A DNA stretch of 64,000 bases. It comes from Candidatus Scybalocola faecavium (GTDB taxonomy: Bacteria; Bacillota; Clostridia; Lachnospirales; Lachnospiraceae). The DNA lies in contig DVFP01000019.1 of assembly GCA_018713145.1 (NCBI GenBank), positions 181,857-245,856 on the forward strand, given 5' to 3'. Shown piece after piece: positions 27,909 through 35,967 of the stretch (positions are counted from its first letter, which is position 1; each line of letters opens with the position of its first letter). The notes beneath the pieces are model-generated. The model did no database searches and was not told the DNA's origin. It was given only the letters and a program-made list of their open reading frames with translations. A program made the translations under genes and the position numbers.

Positions 27909-28211
27909 TTAGCGGGCCAGAGGTCCCTGATAGGCGCCAAGGCCCCCAATAATACTTAACACATTGTAACCGGCTTCATGGAGCTTTCTGGCCGCTAAAA
28001 GACTGGTCGCTCCCCGGTCGCAATAAAGGACATAAGTTTTTCGCCGGTCCAATCCGGACATAGGAAAGACAATGCTCTCATAGGGAATATTTATCGCCCC
28101 TGGTATGTGTTCCTGCCAATACTGAGATGGCTGGCGTACATCCACAAGTACATACAGGGACCGGTCTGAATACTTTTTAAGATCCTTTGCAGGAATTGTA
28201 TCAAATCCCAT
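27909..28211 (-). CDS. single-domain rhodanese
   Basis: A 100-residue rhodanese-like sulfurtransferase. The N-terminal block YVLVDVRQPSQYWQEHIPGAINIP and the active-site loop YCDRGATS with catalytic Cys (about residue 65) are clear, as is the terminal GG(L)GAYQ region. Single-domain forms carry persulfide sulfur for cofactor or tRNA thiolation. It has its own terminator and no clear partner, so the physiological acceptor is unknown. Confidence 0.9.
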   Translation of the reverse strand: MGFDTIPAKDLKKYSDRSLYVLVDVRQPSQYWQEHIPGAINIPYESIVFPMSGLDRRKTYVLYCDRGATSLLAARKLHEAGYNVLSIIGGLGAYQGPLAR

Positions 28212-28472
28212 TGTACCACCTTAATTCTGTCTTACAGCAGATCCTCAGGTCTCCTGCCTGTATAGGCTGTAAACATAGGCAGGAAAATCTGCCTAATATA
28301 AATTATTCCCGTAAGAGTGGCGCGGTTCCTTTTAAATTTAAGATTTATCCTTTTTAAAAGAAGATTCCTGCAGATGCAATATGCCGCCGATTTTAAAACC
28401 GGCGGCATACAGGCTTCATATGCGTATATGAAGTCTTGCTTTAAACAATTTAAAATTGTTTAAAAGAGGGGC

Positions 28473-28670
28473 TTATCTTCCGCAGTCGTAGGAAGAATCG
28501 GTCATATCCGATGCATCATAGGTGTTCTTGGCATTTTGGGAGGTGCTTGTGTAGGCGCTGTTCTTTGCAGTATTTTTGCTGCTGTTTTTTGCGCCGGTCT
28601 TAGCACTGTTTCTGCCGCAGTTTTTAGAAGCGTTGTTAGATGCACTGTTTTTTCCACGATTCTCTGCCAT
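28473..28670 (-). CDS. small Asn/Ser/Lys-rich protein
   Basis: A 65-residue low-complexity protein, rich in Asn, Ser, Lys and Ala (repeats such as KNSA, KNTAKNSA), ending SSYDCGR. I do not recognise a function; composition resembles small hydrophilic Clostridial proteins, some spore-associated, but this is only a resemblance. The tracked ORFs begin further upstream in either of two frames; the ATG chosen has a perfect AGGAGG seven bases before it. Upstream, the ribosome binding site and leader are tandemly duplicated (see repeat). A 12-base AT palindrome (TTTAAACAATTT) lies just past the stop. Confidence 0.65.
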   Translation of the reverse strand: MAENRGKNSASNNASKNCGRNSAKTGAKNSSKNTAKNSAYTSTSQNAKNTYDASDMTDSSYDCGR

Positions 28671-28673
28671 AAA

Positions 28674-28785
28674 ATTTCCTCCTTCTTGGCCTGCCTTTTG
28701 GCCATATAGGTATCCCTTTAGGGATTTCCTCCTTCTTGGCCTGTCTTTTAAGGCCATATGGGTATCCCTTTAGGGATTTCCTCCT
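28674..28785 (-). repeat. tandemly duplicated leader with three AGGAGGAAAT copies
   Basis: Two adjacent units of 50 and 52 bases (28674-28723 and 28724-28775) differ at a few positions, followed by a third partial copy of the ribosome binding site. Each unit read on the minus strand contains AGGAGGAAAT, the hairpin CCCTAAAGGG and a GGCC...GGCC inverted repeat. Only the innermost ribosome binding site is correctly placed before an ATG. Confidence 0.85.
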
Positions 28786-28928
28786 GTGATGGTGCAGTTT
28801 CAGACAGTTTTCTTAATGGATGTTTTTCATCTTTGTAAGAAACCTCCCTTTAACTGCTGCATCACACCATATAGTATAGCCACGGCGAAAAAAGATATTC
28901 TGGCAAATCATGGCGTTTCAAAAAGGAA

Positions 28929-28967
28929 GGGACCGGAAAACGCAAAATCCCTGCGTTTTCCGGTCCC
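28929..28967 (-). terminator. terminator of the galT-galK-DUF5662 operon
   Basis: A perfect 16-base stem (GGGACCGGAAAACGCA and complement) with a 7-base loop is followed on the minus strand by TTCCTTTTTG. Confidence 0.8.
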
Positions 28968-29010
28968 CGGATCATTTAACACGCCATGCTCACTCTGTGA
29001 ACATAAACGT

Positions 29011-29550
29011 TTAATAGTCTCCCTTGGGAAGGAGCACTTTTTTTATATATTTAAATGTATAGACCTGGCCCCGTTTTGCCAGCATTTTTAAAAGCTTTTC
29101 CAAAAGAGCCCGTGTCTTTGGGTGGATCAGGATATAGTCCTTAGTCAGGTTAAAATATTCCAAGGGACACTGATCCGTATAGTTTTCTCCTTTATATACC
29201 CGGGAGGCTGCAATACGGTCCATGACCATTTCCACCACATAGTTTAAAGGCATTTTAACCCCTTTCAGGATCTTATCCGGGCCTACGTCATTCCAGTATT
29301 CATAATGATGCTTATTGCGTCCCTTATGATGGAGCCATGCGCCGGAATATCCGAAAAGCTCCCGCTCCTTAGCGTTAGGGCTGCGCTTTCCGCCCTGATA
29401 ATAACGCACGCCGGTAATAAATTCCGCCGGACTGTACTTGGACAGATCGTGTAAAAGCCCCTGCTTATACAGTCCGACTTTGAAACAGTAGTTCATTACA
29501 AGCCATTTATGGTATGTGATCGTTTTAAAATGCCCGATGAGTTTGTTCAT
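29011..29550 (-). CDS. DUF5662 family protein
   Basis: A 179-residue protein of the uncharacterised DUF5662 family. It has a conserved HDLSKYSPAEF motif at about residue 34 and HHKGRNKHHYEYW at about 75; the His/Asp pattern resembles a metal-dependent HD-type site, but no activity is established to my knowledge. Its start overlaps the galK stop by four bases (ATGA), so it is translated as part of the galactose operon. That placement suggests, but does not prove, a link to sugar metabolism. Confidence 0.85.
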   Translation of the reverse strand: MNKLIGHFKTITYHKWLVMNYCFKVGLYKQGLLHDLSKYSPAEFITGVRYYQGGKRSPNAKERELFGYSGAWLHHKGRNKHHYEYWNDVGPDKILKGVKMPLNYVVEMVMDRIAASRVYKGENYTDQCPLEYFNLTKDYILIHPKTRALLEKLLKMLAKRGQVYTFKYIKKVLLPKGDY

Positions 29551-30719
29551 AATTGCTTCGGTCCGTCTCCTATCTCTACAACATAAAAGTCTGCCGCGTA
29601 CCCGATGCGCTCCTTATAAACACGTCCCACATTTTCAATAAAAGCATCCACACAGTCTTCCCGCACAATGCTCACGCTGCATCCGCCAAATCCGGCGCCG
29701 GTCATTCTGGCTCCCAGGACACCCTCCTGCTGCCATGCAGTTTCCACCAGTGTATCCAATTCAATACCGGTCACCTCATAGTCATCTCTTAAAGAAACAT
29801 GAGAAGCATTCATTAACCGGCCAAAGGTAGTAAGATCCTTGTTTTGCAAAGCCTTGACCGCTCTCAGCGTTCTTTGGTTTTCGCTGACCGCATGACGGGC
29901 CCGGCGCACATTCACCGGATCCTTAATCGCATATGCTACCAGATCAAACTCGTCTAATGTAAGTTCTCCCAGCGCTTTAACAGGCATCAATGTCTGAATA
30001 TCCGCCAGGGCAGCCTCACACTGACTGCGGCGCTCATTATACTTTGAATCCTCCAGGCGGCGCACCTTATTGGTATTTCCAATAACGATACGGTAGCCGG
30101 CCAGATCAATGGGGGCATATTCATATTCTAAAGTGGCAGTATCCAGAAAAACCGCGTGTCCGGCCTTGCCCATGGCAATGGCAAACTGATCCATAATACC
30201 GCAGTTTACACCAACGAAATGATTTTCCGCATACTGGCCAAGCTTTGAGGCAAGTACGCCATCTACATCAAACTTAAATATATCAGCAATCACCTTGCAT
30301 GTCAATATTTCCAGTGACGCAGATGAGGACAGACCGGACTTATTTGGAATGTTTCCTACACAGGCAAAATCTATCCCCTGATCCAAAACCATCCCATGCT
30401 CTTTAAAAGCCCAAATCACGCCTTTGACATAATTGGCCCAATCATCCTCCTTTTTATAAGTCAGCTCATGAAGATCCGACTCGATCACGCCAAGCTCATC
30501 AAAATTTGCGGAATAAAAACGCAGCTTGGAATCTGTACGCTTCCGGGCTACCCCATAAGTTCCCACGGTGAGGGCGCATGGAAAAACATGGCCTCCATTA
30601 TAATCTGTATGCTCTCCGATTAGGTTCACGCGTCCTGGCGCAAAAAAGCATAAAATTTCTCCTCCAGGTCCCATTTTCTCTGTAAATGTCTTTTTTAAAT
30701 CTTCTAAAATCTGAATCAT
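29547..30719 (-). CDS. galK: galactokinase
   Basis: A 390-residue GHMP kinase phosphorylating galactose to galactose-1-phosphate. The signature GRVNLIGEHTDYNGGHVFPCAL at about residue 28 begins the substrate site; the ATP loop is SGLSSSASLE at about 130; the C-terminal GARMTGAGFGGC is the third motif. Length is normal. It follows galT by 56 bases and overlaps the DUF5662 gene, forming a Leloir operon that feeds UDP-sugar and glucose-1-phosphate pools. No galE is visible in the window. Confidence 0.97.
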   Translation of the reverse strand: MIQILEDLKKTFTEKMGPGGEILCFFAPGRVNLIGEHTDYNGGHVFPCALTVGTYGVARKRTDSKLRFYSANFDELGVIESDLHELTYKKEDDWANYVKGVIWAFKEHGMVLDQGIDFACVGNIPNKSGLSSSASLEILTCKVIADIFKFDVDGVLASKLGQYAENHFVGVNCGIMDQFAIAMGKAGHAVFLDTATLEYEYAPIDLAGYRIVIGNTNKVRRLEDSKYNERRSQCEAALADIQTLMPVKALGELTLDEFDLVAYAIKDPVNVRRARHAVSENQRTLRAVKALQNKDLTTFGRLMNASHVSLRDDYEVTGIELDTLVETAWQQEGVLGARMTGAGFGGCSVSIVREDCVDAFIENVGRVYKERIGYAADFYVVEIGDGPKQL

Positions 30720-30775
30720 TTTATCCTCCTGATCCTTACGGCCTGAGCATTAAAGGCCCAGGCACAACGAAATAA

Positions 30776-32275
30776 TCACTGCCGGCTGACTGCTTCAATA
30801 AATCGGCTAAATGCCTGACGTCCGGCCTCATCTCTTTTGAATACGCCGCACTGTTCCAGGATTCCCGCATACACATAGCCGATCTCATCCTGAAGAATCC
30901 GGTCTGCATTTTCTTCATTAATATCTGCATATTTCTCTTTAATCATATCTGCCCAGTCTCCATGTTTTGCTACCATGTCATTTTGGCGGACATCCTTTCC
31001 GTTAAGGAGACAATCCTTTAAAACAGCCATTTCTTCCTTTAACCGGGCAGGAAGGACTGCCAGACCCATAACTTCAATCAGGCCGATATTTTCTTTTTTA
31101 ATATGGTGGTACTCCTGATGAGGGTGATACAGGCCATCCGGATATTCCGGTGTAGTAATATTGTTGCGCAATACAAGATCCAGCTCAAATCTGCCGTCCC
31201 GCATACGGGCAATAGGGGTAATGGTATTATGCATTTCTCCATCAGTCTCTGACAGGATCATGGCAGACTCATCTGTATATCCTCTCCAGCATTTTAAGAT
31301 CTTATCTGCCAGTTCTATCAGACGGCTGCTGTCTGTCCCGCTGATCCGTATTACAGACATAGGCCACTTAACGATGCCGGTATCTACGTCTTCAAAGCCC
31401 TTAAATACCACTTTAGTCTCCACCGGAGCCTTGGCCATAGCAAACTCATAATGGCCGCCCTGGAAATGATCGTGGGTCAAAATGGAACCGCCGACAATGG
31501 GCAAGTCTGCATTTGAGCCGATAAAGTAGTGAGGGAACATTTTTATAAAATCAAACAGCTTAATAAATGTGCTCCGGTCAATCTTCATGGGAACATGAGC
31601 GCCATTAAAAACAATACAGTGCTCATTATAATATACATAAGGTGAATACTGTAAATACCAGGGCTGTCCGTTCATCTTTAAAGGAATGACCCGGTGGTTC
31701 TGGCGGGCCGGATGATTCAGACGGCCTGCATAGCCTTCATTTTCCCTGCATAACAGACACTTAGGATAGCTGGATGCTTTCGCCTTTAAAGCAGCCGCAA
31801 TCGCCTTTGGATCCTTCTCCGGCTTTGACAAATTAATGGTCACATCCAAATCTCCGTACTGGGTCTTTGTCACCCACTTCAGATCCTTTTTCACTCGATA
31901 CGTGCGGATATAGTCTGTATCCTGGCTGAACCGGTAATAAAAGTCTGTTGCCTCCTGGGGATCCTGGCGGTATTTTTTCCAGAAAACATCAATCACCTGG
32001 GAAGGTCTTGGCACAAGACAGCCCATAAGCTTTGTATCAAAAAGATCCCGTCCCACAATACTGTCATCCTTTACAACCCCCCGACGGACAGCATCGTCTA
32101 CCAGATCATTTAAAATATCTTCCAGAGGAGACAAGATCACCGGCTCCGGATCATAATCATCCAGCTCCATGACCTCCAGGATGCGGTTTGTAGTATAAAC
32201 CTTATCTTCCTCCCGGATCAGCTTTTTCTCCACACCATAATTTACAAGCTGACAAATCCTTTGATCAACAGTCAT
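30776..32275 (-). CDS. galT: UDP-glucose--hexose-1-phosphate uridylyltransferase, class 2
   Basis: A 499-residue GalT of the Gram-positive class 2 family (about 500 residues, not the HIT-type 350). It exchanges UMP between UDP-glucose and galactose-1-phosphate. Conserved blocks include CVLCRENEGYAGR-like CLLCRENEGYAG, GSNADLPIVGGSILTHDHFQGG and YHPHQEYHHIKKENIG. The tracked ORF starts 15 codons earlier; the ATG here follows AAGGAG at ten bases and begins the conserved N-terminus (VDQRICQLVNYG). It leads the galT-galK-DUF5662 operon and is divergent from an AraC regulator that may control it. Confidence 0.95.
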   Translation of the reverse strand: MTVDQRICQLVNYGVEKKLIREEDKVYTTNRILEVMELDDYDPEPVILSPLEDILNDLVDDAVRRGVVKDDSIVGRDLFDTKLMGCLVPRPSQVIDVFWKKYRQDPQEATDFYYRFSQDTDYIRTYRVKKDLKWVTKTQYGDLDVTINLSKPEKDPKAIAAALKAKASSYPKCLLCRENEGYAGRLNHPARQNHRVIPLKMNGQPWYLQYSPYVYYNEHCIVFNGAHVPMKIDRSTFIKLFDFIKMFPHYFIGSNADLPIVGGSILTHDHFQGGHYEFAMAKAPVETKVVFKGFEDVDTGIVKWPMSVIRISGTDSSRLIELADKILKCWRGYTDESAMILSETDGEMHNTITPIARMRDGRFELDLVLRNNITTPEYPDGLYHPHQEYHHIKKENIGLIEVMGLAVLPARLKEEMAVLKDCLLNGKDVRQNDMVAKHGDWADMIKEKYADINEENADRILQDEIGYVYAGILEQCGVFKRDEAGRQAFSRFIEAVSRQ

Positions 32276-32399
32276 GTTCAAATTACTCCTTCCCTTTAAA
32301 AACACCTGCTTATTTATCAACGACTTTCAATGTACCCTCAGTTTAGCCTTTTTTTCTGACAGATACAATAAAGAAATGTCGTTTTTATATGTCATTTTG

Positions 32400-32428
32400 T
32401 TGCATGTATGTAAAATTTCCTTTATACT
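32400..32428 (+). promoter_or_regulatory. promoter of the AraC regulator gene
   Basis: TTGCAT and TATACT are exactly 17 bases apart, with the start of translation about 40 bases downstream. It lies in the divergent region with galT. Confidence 0.75.
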
Positions 32429-32467
32429 CATGTTAGGATGAGATAAGGTCAGGTAAGGGAGGAAATC

Positions 32468-33304
32468 ATGGAACGGATCAGCAGATTGCCATTTAAAGAC
32501 TCTTATAAAAATTCAGATAGAACATTTGTTGCATTGTCAGTATACAATACCGGGCGCCAGAAATGTACCCCCAGGTATCAGTGGGGCCCCGGTGTACGGG
32601 ATCATTATCTGATCCACTATGTTGTCACCGGACAGGGATATTATGAAGTAAACCAAACATGCTATGCCTTAAAGGCAGGCGATGTATTTCTGGCCTTTCC
32701 GGATACGCCCATGACCTACTATGCACATGAAACAGACCCTTGGGAATATTGCTGGGCCGGCTTTAACGGCAGCGATGCCCTGGCTATTGTTCTGGCTGCG
32801 GGTTTTACAAAAAAATCCCCTGTGATCTTTCAATTCTCACAGGGGGATCTTTTAGAAAAACGATTATCTCAGATTTATCAATGTCATGGAGCGGATCTGG
32901 CCCATGCCCTGGAAATGACCGGACGGCTTTACCACGCTCTTGCCCTTCTTGTGGATAACGCTCCACCATCTTCTGCCAGCCCGGGGGATATATATGTTCA
33001 AAAAGCCATGGGATATATTAACGGTCACTATGCCTATCCCATCTCCGTGGAAGAGATCGCCGTCTACACCGGCATCAGCCGCAGCCAGCTTTATCGGGCA
33101 TTTCAGCAGCAGATCCATATGTCTCCCAAGGAGTACCTGACCCGGTTCAGGATCCGTCAGGCCTGCCGGCTTTTAAAAAATACCGACCTGCCCATTACCA
33201 CCATCGCCGGCTCTGTAGGCTTTGACAACAGCCTTTACTTTTCCAGGGTATTCAGCAAGGCCATGGGGAAAAGTCCTAGTATGTACCGGGAATTATCCCG
33301 GTAA
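32468..33304 (+). CDS. AraC family transcriptional regulator
   Basis: A 278-residue regulator with an N-terminal cupin sensor domain (about 30-140, with HYVVTGQGYYEV and GDVFLAFPDTPMTYYA) and a C-terminal AraC domain with two helix-turn-helices (SVEEIAVYTGISRSQLYRAFQ and TTIAGSVGFDNSLYFSRVF). This layout is typical of sugar-responsive activators. It is divergent from galT-galK, so galactose or a galactoside is a plausible effector. The ATG follows GGGAGG. Confidence 0.92.
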   Translation: MERISRLPFKDSYKNSDRTFVALSVYNTGRQKCTPRYQWGPGVRDHYLIHYVVTGQGYYEVNQTCYALKAGDVFLAFPDTPMTYYAHETDPWEYCWAGFNGSDALAIVLAAGFTKKSPVIFQFSQGDLLEKRLSQIYQCHGADLAHALEMTGRLYHALALLVDNAPPSSASPGDIYVQKAMGYINGHYAYPISVEEIAVYTGISRSQLYRAFQQQIHMSPKEYLTRFRIRQACRLLKNTDLPITTIAGSVGFDNSLYFSRVFSKAMGKSPSMYRELSR

Positions 33305-33312
33305 GCCATTTC

Positions 33313-33741
33313 TTATTCCCAGGCTGCAACATTGCCTTTAATATCGTTATTAATGACATAATAAGCTTTATTTTCTTCAGCCTTTAAGTAGATCACCAGA
33401 TCCTTAAGATCCTTCATCAGATTTCCCTGAGCCTTCCACTCATTTTTAATGCGGGAAATGATCTCCTGCTGTTCTACCTGATGCTGGGAAAACTGATAGA
33501 AAATATTGATCTTTGCTGCGCCTTTGCTTTCTCCGGCCTCAGATGCCGCTGCCGCAGCTTTTGTCTTAGCCTTAGGCGCCTTTATCTCCTGAACCTTTTC
33601 CGGCATTTTTACGTCTGCCTGAACTTCTGTCCGGATCTGTACAGGAGCTTTATCCGCTGCTGCTTTACATGCTGCTGACTGTTTTTTCACTGCACATTCT
33701 GCCTGACGTTTCATCATTTTTTTCATCAAACGTTTTTTCAC
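33313..33741 (-). CDS. DUF6465 family protein
   Basis: A 142-residue protein with a Lys/Ala-rich N-terminal half of about 75 residues (a histone-tail-like KTKAAAAA segment) and a conserved C-terminal domain (KINIFYQFSQHQVEQQEII, DLVIYLKAEENKAYYVINND) matching the DUF6465 family of Clostridia. Function is unknown. The tracked ATG at 33756 itself contains the GGAGG; I therefore favour the GTG five codons later, eight bases after that site. It converges on the AraC gene with eight bases between stops. Confidence 0.8.
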   Translation of the reverse strand: MKKRLMKKMMKRQAECAVKKQSAACKAAADKAPVQIRTEVQADVKMPEKVQEIKAPKAKTKAAAAASEAGESKGAAKINIFYQFSQHQVEQQEIISRIKNEWKAQGNLMKDLKDLVIYLKAEENKAYYVINNDIKGNVAAWE

Positions 33742-33832
33742 GTCACAAACCTCCATTTCTTCTACGAGCTATTAATTATAGCGTTTTTCCCGGAAGTTGT
33801 CAAATATGAAGAGCCGTATGATCAAATATCGG

Positions 33833-33860
33833 GGACCAGTTCAGCCATCTGAACTGGTCC
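33833..33860 (-). terminator. hairpin downstream of hisS
   Basis: GGACCAGTTCAG and CTGAACTGGTCC form a perfect 12-base stem with a 4-base loop about 30 bases after the hisS stop. No strong T-run follows, so efficiency is uncertain. Confidence 0.6.
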
Positions 33861-33892
33861 GTGCATTTACTTGCGCAGATCCGGCTGATAAG

Positions 33893-35248
33893 TTAGTCGC
33901 GGACAATGATGATCTTTTCTCCCCTGGACTGATCCAACTGATGACGGATCACAGGAATAAGTTCTTCTAACGGCTGAGTCACCTGATCGCCGGTGGACAT
34001 ATTTTTCAGCGTCACTTTCCCCTGGGCAATCTCATCTTCCCCGATAAATGCAGCAAAAGGAATGCCCAGTTTATCAGCATAGCCGATCTTATGTTTAAAC
34101 TTTTTCTGCTCAAAATAGATCTGGGTACGGATTCCTTCATGACGCATCGCCGTAGCAGTTCCGATCGCATAAGACAAATCCTGGGTCATAGGGATGACCA
34201 GGACATCTGCCCCTGCAGTAGTGTCGCTTAAATAGCCCATGGTACTTAAAATATAAAAAAGACGGGTCAATCCAATGGAAATACCTACCCCCGGCAGCTT
34301 TTTATCTGTATAATATTCTGCCAGATTATCGTAACGGCCGCCGGAACAGATCGAGCCGATCTCCGGATGCTTATTAAATGTTGTTTCATAAACCGTTCCG
34401 GTATAGTAATCCAAACCTCTGGCAATGCAAAGATCGATCTTATAATTTTTCTCTGGCACGCAAAAAGCTGCGATTCCCAAGACTACAGCTTCCAGTTCAT
34501 CCACACCTGCGTCAAAGGTCTCATTTTTCCCGCTGTATGACCGAAGCTGGCTGATAACATCCTTTGTAGTTCCGGAAATGCGGATAAACTTAAGGATCTC
34601 CTGACACTGCTCATGGGATGCTCCCAGATCCTCAAGCTCTTTAGCCACGGCATCGCTTCCGATCTTCTCCAGCTTATCCACGATCCGGAGAATATCTGTC
34701 ACATTTTCCGAAAGATCAAGAATTTCAAAAAATCCCGACAGCACCTTGCGGTTATTAATACGGATAGTAAAATCATCCAGGCCAAGGCTGGTGAAAATAT
34801 TATAAATAATGCTTGGGACCTCCGCGTCATTTACAATATCCAGCTTTGTATCTCCGATAATGTCAATATCCGCCTGATAAAACTCTCTGAAACGTCCTTT
34901 CTGTGCCCGCTCTCCCCGGTATACCTTTCCGATCTGATACCGCTTAAAGGGGAATGTGAGACTGCTGTAATTTTTGGCCACATACTTTGCCAAAGGCACG
35001 GTCAAGTCAAAACGCATCGCCAGATCCGTATCGCCTTTTTCAAAACGATAGATCTGCTTTTCCGTTTCACCGCCGCCTTTTGCCAGCAATACTTCAGCAG
35101 ATTCCAAAATCGGTGTGTCCAAAGGCAAAAAGCCGTAAGAACCGTACACATCTTGAAGTGTACGGACAATTTTATCAAATTTTAACTGTTCCTGGGGCAA
35201 TAATTCCATAAATCCGGACAATGTTCTCGGGGTCACTTTATTTCCCAT
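33893..35248 (-). CDS. hisS: histidyl-tRNA synthetase
   Basis: A 451-residue class II synthetase charging tRNA-His. Motif 2 region (YRGERAQKGRFREFYQADIDIIG) is at about residues 110-132, the histidine signature GLDYYTGTVYET at about 265, and motif 3 CSGGRYDNL with GVGISIGLTRLF at about 305. The C-terminal anticodon domain (about 355-451) follows. Length is normal. GAAGGAG precedes the ATG, and its promoter is visible upstream. No T-box leader was found. The cognate tRNA-His lies in this window at 21.8 kb. Confidence 0.97.
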   Translation of the reverse strand: MGNKVTPRTLSGFMELLPQEQLKFDKIVRTLQDVYGSYGFLPLDTPILESAEVLLAKGGGETEKQIYRFEKGDTDLAMRFDLTVPLAKYVAKNYSSLTFPFKRYQIGKVYRGERAQKGRFREFYQADIDIIGDTKLDIVNDAEVPSIIYNIFTSLGLDDFTIRINNRKVLSGFFEILDLSENVTDILRIVDKLEKIGSDAVAKELEDLGASHEQCQEILKFIRISGTTKDVISQLRSYSGKNETFDAGVDELEAVVLGIAAFCVPEKNYKIDLCIARGLDYYTGTVYETTFNKHPEIGSICSGGRYDNLAEYYTDKKLPGVGISIGLTRLFYILSTMGYLSDTTAGADVLVIPMTQDLSYAIGTATAMRHEGIRTQIYFEQKKFKHKIGYADKLGIPFAAFIGEDEIAQGKVTLKNMSTGDQVTQPLEELIPVIRHQLDQSRGEKIIIVRD

Positions 35249-35287
35249 AGGTATTCTCCTTCCAATCGTATATTCCTTTTAGGATTT

Positions 35288-35316
35288 ATCTTACCATATG
35301 GCCCGAAGATTTTCAA
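35288..35316 (-). promoter_or_regulatory. hisS promoter
   Basis: On the minus strand TTGAAA and TAAGAT are 17 bases apart, about 40 bases upstream of the hisS start. Confidence 0.7.
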
Positions 35317-35344
35317 TAAGCGGGATGACCAACACCCGGACAAG

Positions 35345-35374
35345 AATCAAAACCGGACAGGGAGCGCTGCCCGG
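35345..35374 (-). terminator. terminator of the second phosphodiesterase gene
   Basis: On the minus strand CCGGGCAG and CTGTCCGG (one G-U pair) flank CGCTCC and are followed by TTTTGATTC. Confidence 0.65.
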
Positions 35375-35389
35375 CCTGCCAAAGAACCG

Positions 35390-35848
35390 TCACCCGGGAA
35401 TGGGGATCTTCTCAACAGTCCATGTATGATCTTCCTCGTTAATTTCCATGACCGCCATAGACAGTCCGCCTCCAAAGCGGGGTCTGCCGCAGCTTCCGGG
35501 ATTCAGCCAAAGGCGTCCGTTGATCATTTCCTGGAAATACTTGTGTGTATGTCCAAAAATCACAACGTCTACTCCATCCAGATTTCCTGCCACATTTCTT
35601 CGGTCATGGGTCAGGAAAAAGCTGACACCGCCAATCTGAAACCGCAGAGTGTCTTTAAGATGCTTTGTCCACATGCGATCATTATTTCCCCGGACCACAT
35701 AAACGCTTCCTAAAGGCCGCAGGGCATCCAGGATACTTTCCCTGGTAAAATCCCCTGCATGGATAATCCCATCGCAGCTTTTAGCCACGGACACAACCTC
35801 CAGGCGCAAAATATCATGAGTATCAGATATGACTGCTATCTTTTTCAT
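35390..35848 (-). CDS. YfcE/MJ0936-type metallophosphodiesterase, second copy
   Basis: A 152-residue calcineurin-like phosphoesterase with motifs ISDTHD, HAGDF, RGNND, LTHD and GHTHKYF in order, ending with the family-typical LNPGSCGRPRFG. It is shorter than the paralogue at 22.4 kb, and its third His block is LTHDRR rather than HGH, so metal coordination may differ. Preceded by GAGGTG at good distance. It has its own terminator and lies between hisS and a carboxylesterase; no functional link is apparent. Confidence 0.9.
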   Translation of the reverse strand: MKKIAVISDTHDILRLEVVSVAKSCDGIIHAGDFTRESILDALRPLGSVYVVRGNNDRMWTKHLKDTLRFQIGGVSFFLTHDRRNVAGNLDGVDVVIFGHTHKYFQEMINGRLWLNPGSCGRPRFGGGLSMAVMEINEEDHTWTVEKIPIPG

Positions 35849-35879
35849 TTTGTCACCTCTTGTTTAATCCGCATAACAG

Positions 35880-35920
35880 TTCAGGACGGTGCAGCAGACA
35901 AAAAGCTGCACCGTCCTGAA
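35880..35920 (-). terminator. terminator of the carboxylesterase gene
   Basis: A perfect 16-base stem (TTCAGGACGGTGCAGC and complement) with a 9-base loop lies between the esterase stop and the phosphodiesterase start. On the minus strand the T-rich loop is clear but the T-tail is weak. Confidence 0.65.
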
Positions 35921-35967
35921 TCGCTACGCTCTTTTTAGCCATACATGCTATCGAAAAATACAGACCA

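Noticed and set aside
35249-35389. T-box leader upstream of hisS
   Set aside because: No T-box sequence or specifier loop was seen; a simple promoter explains the gap.
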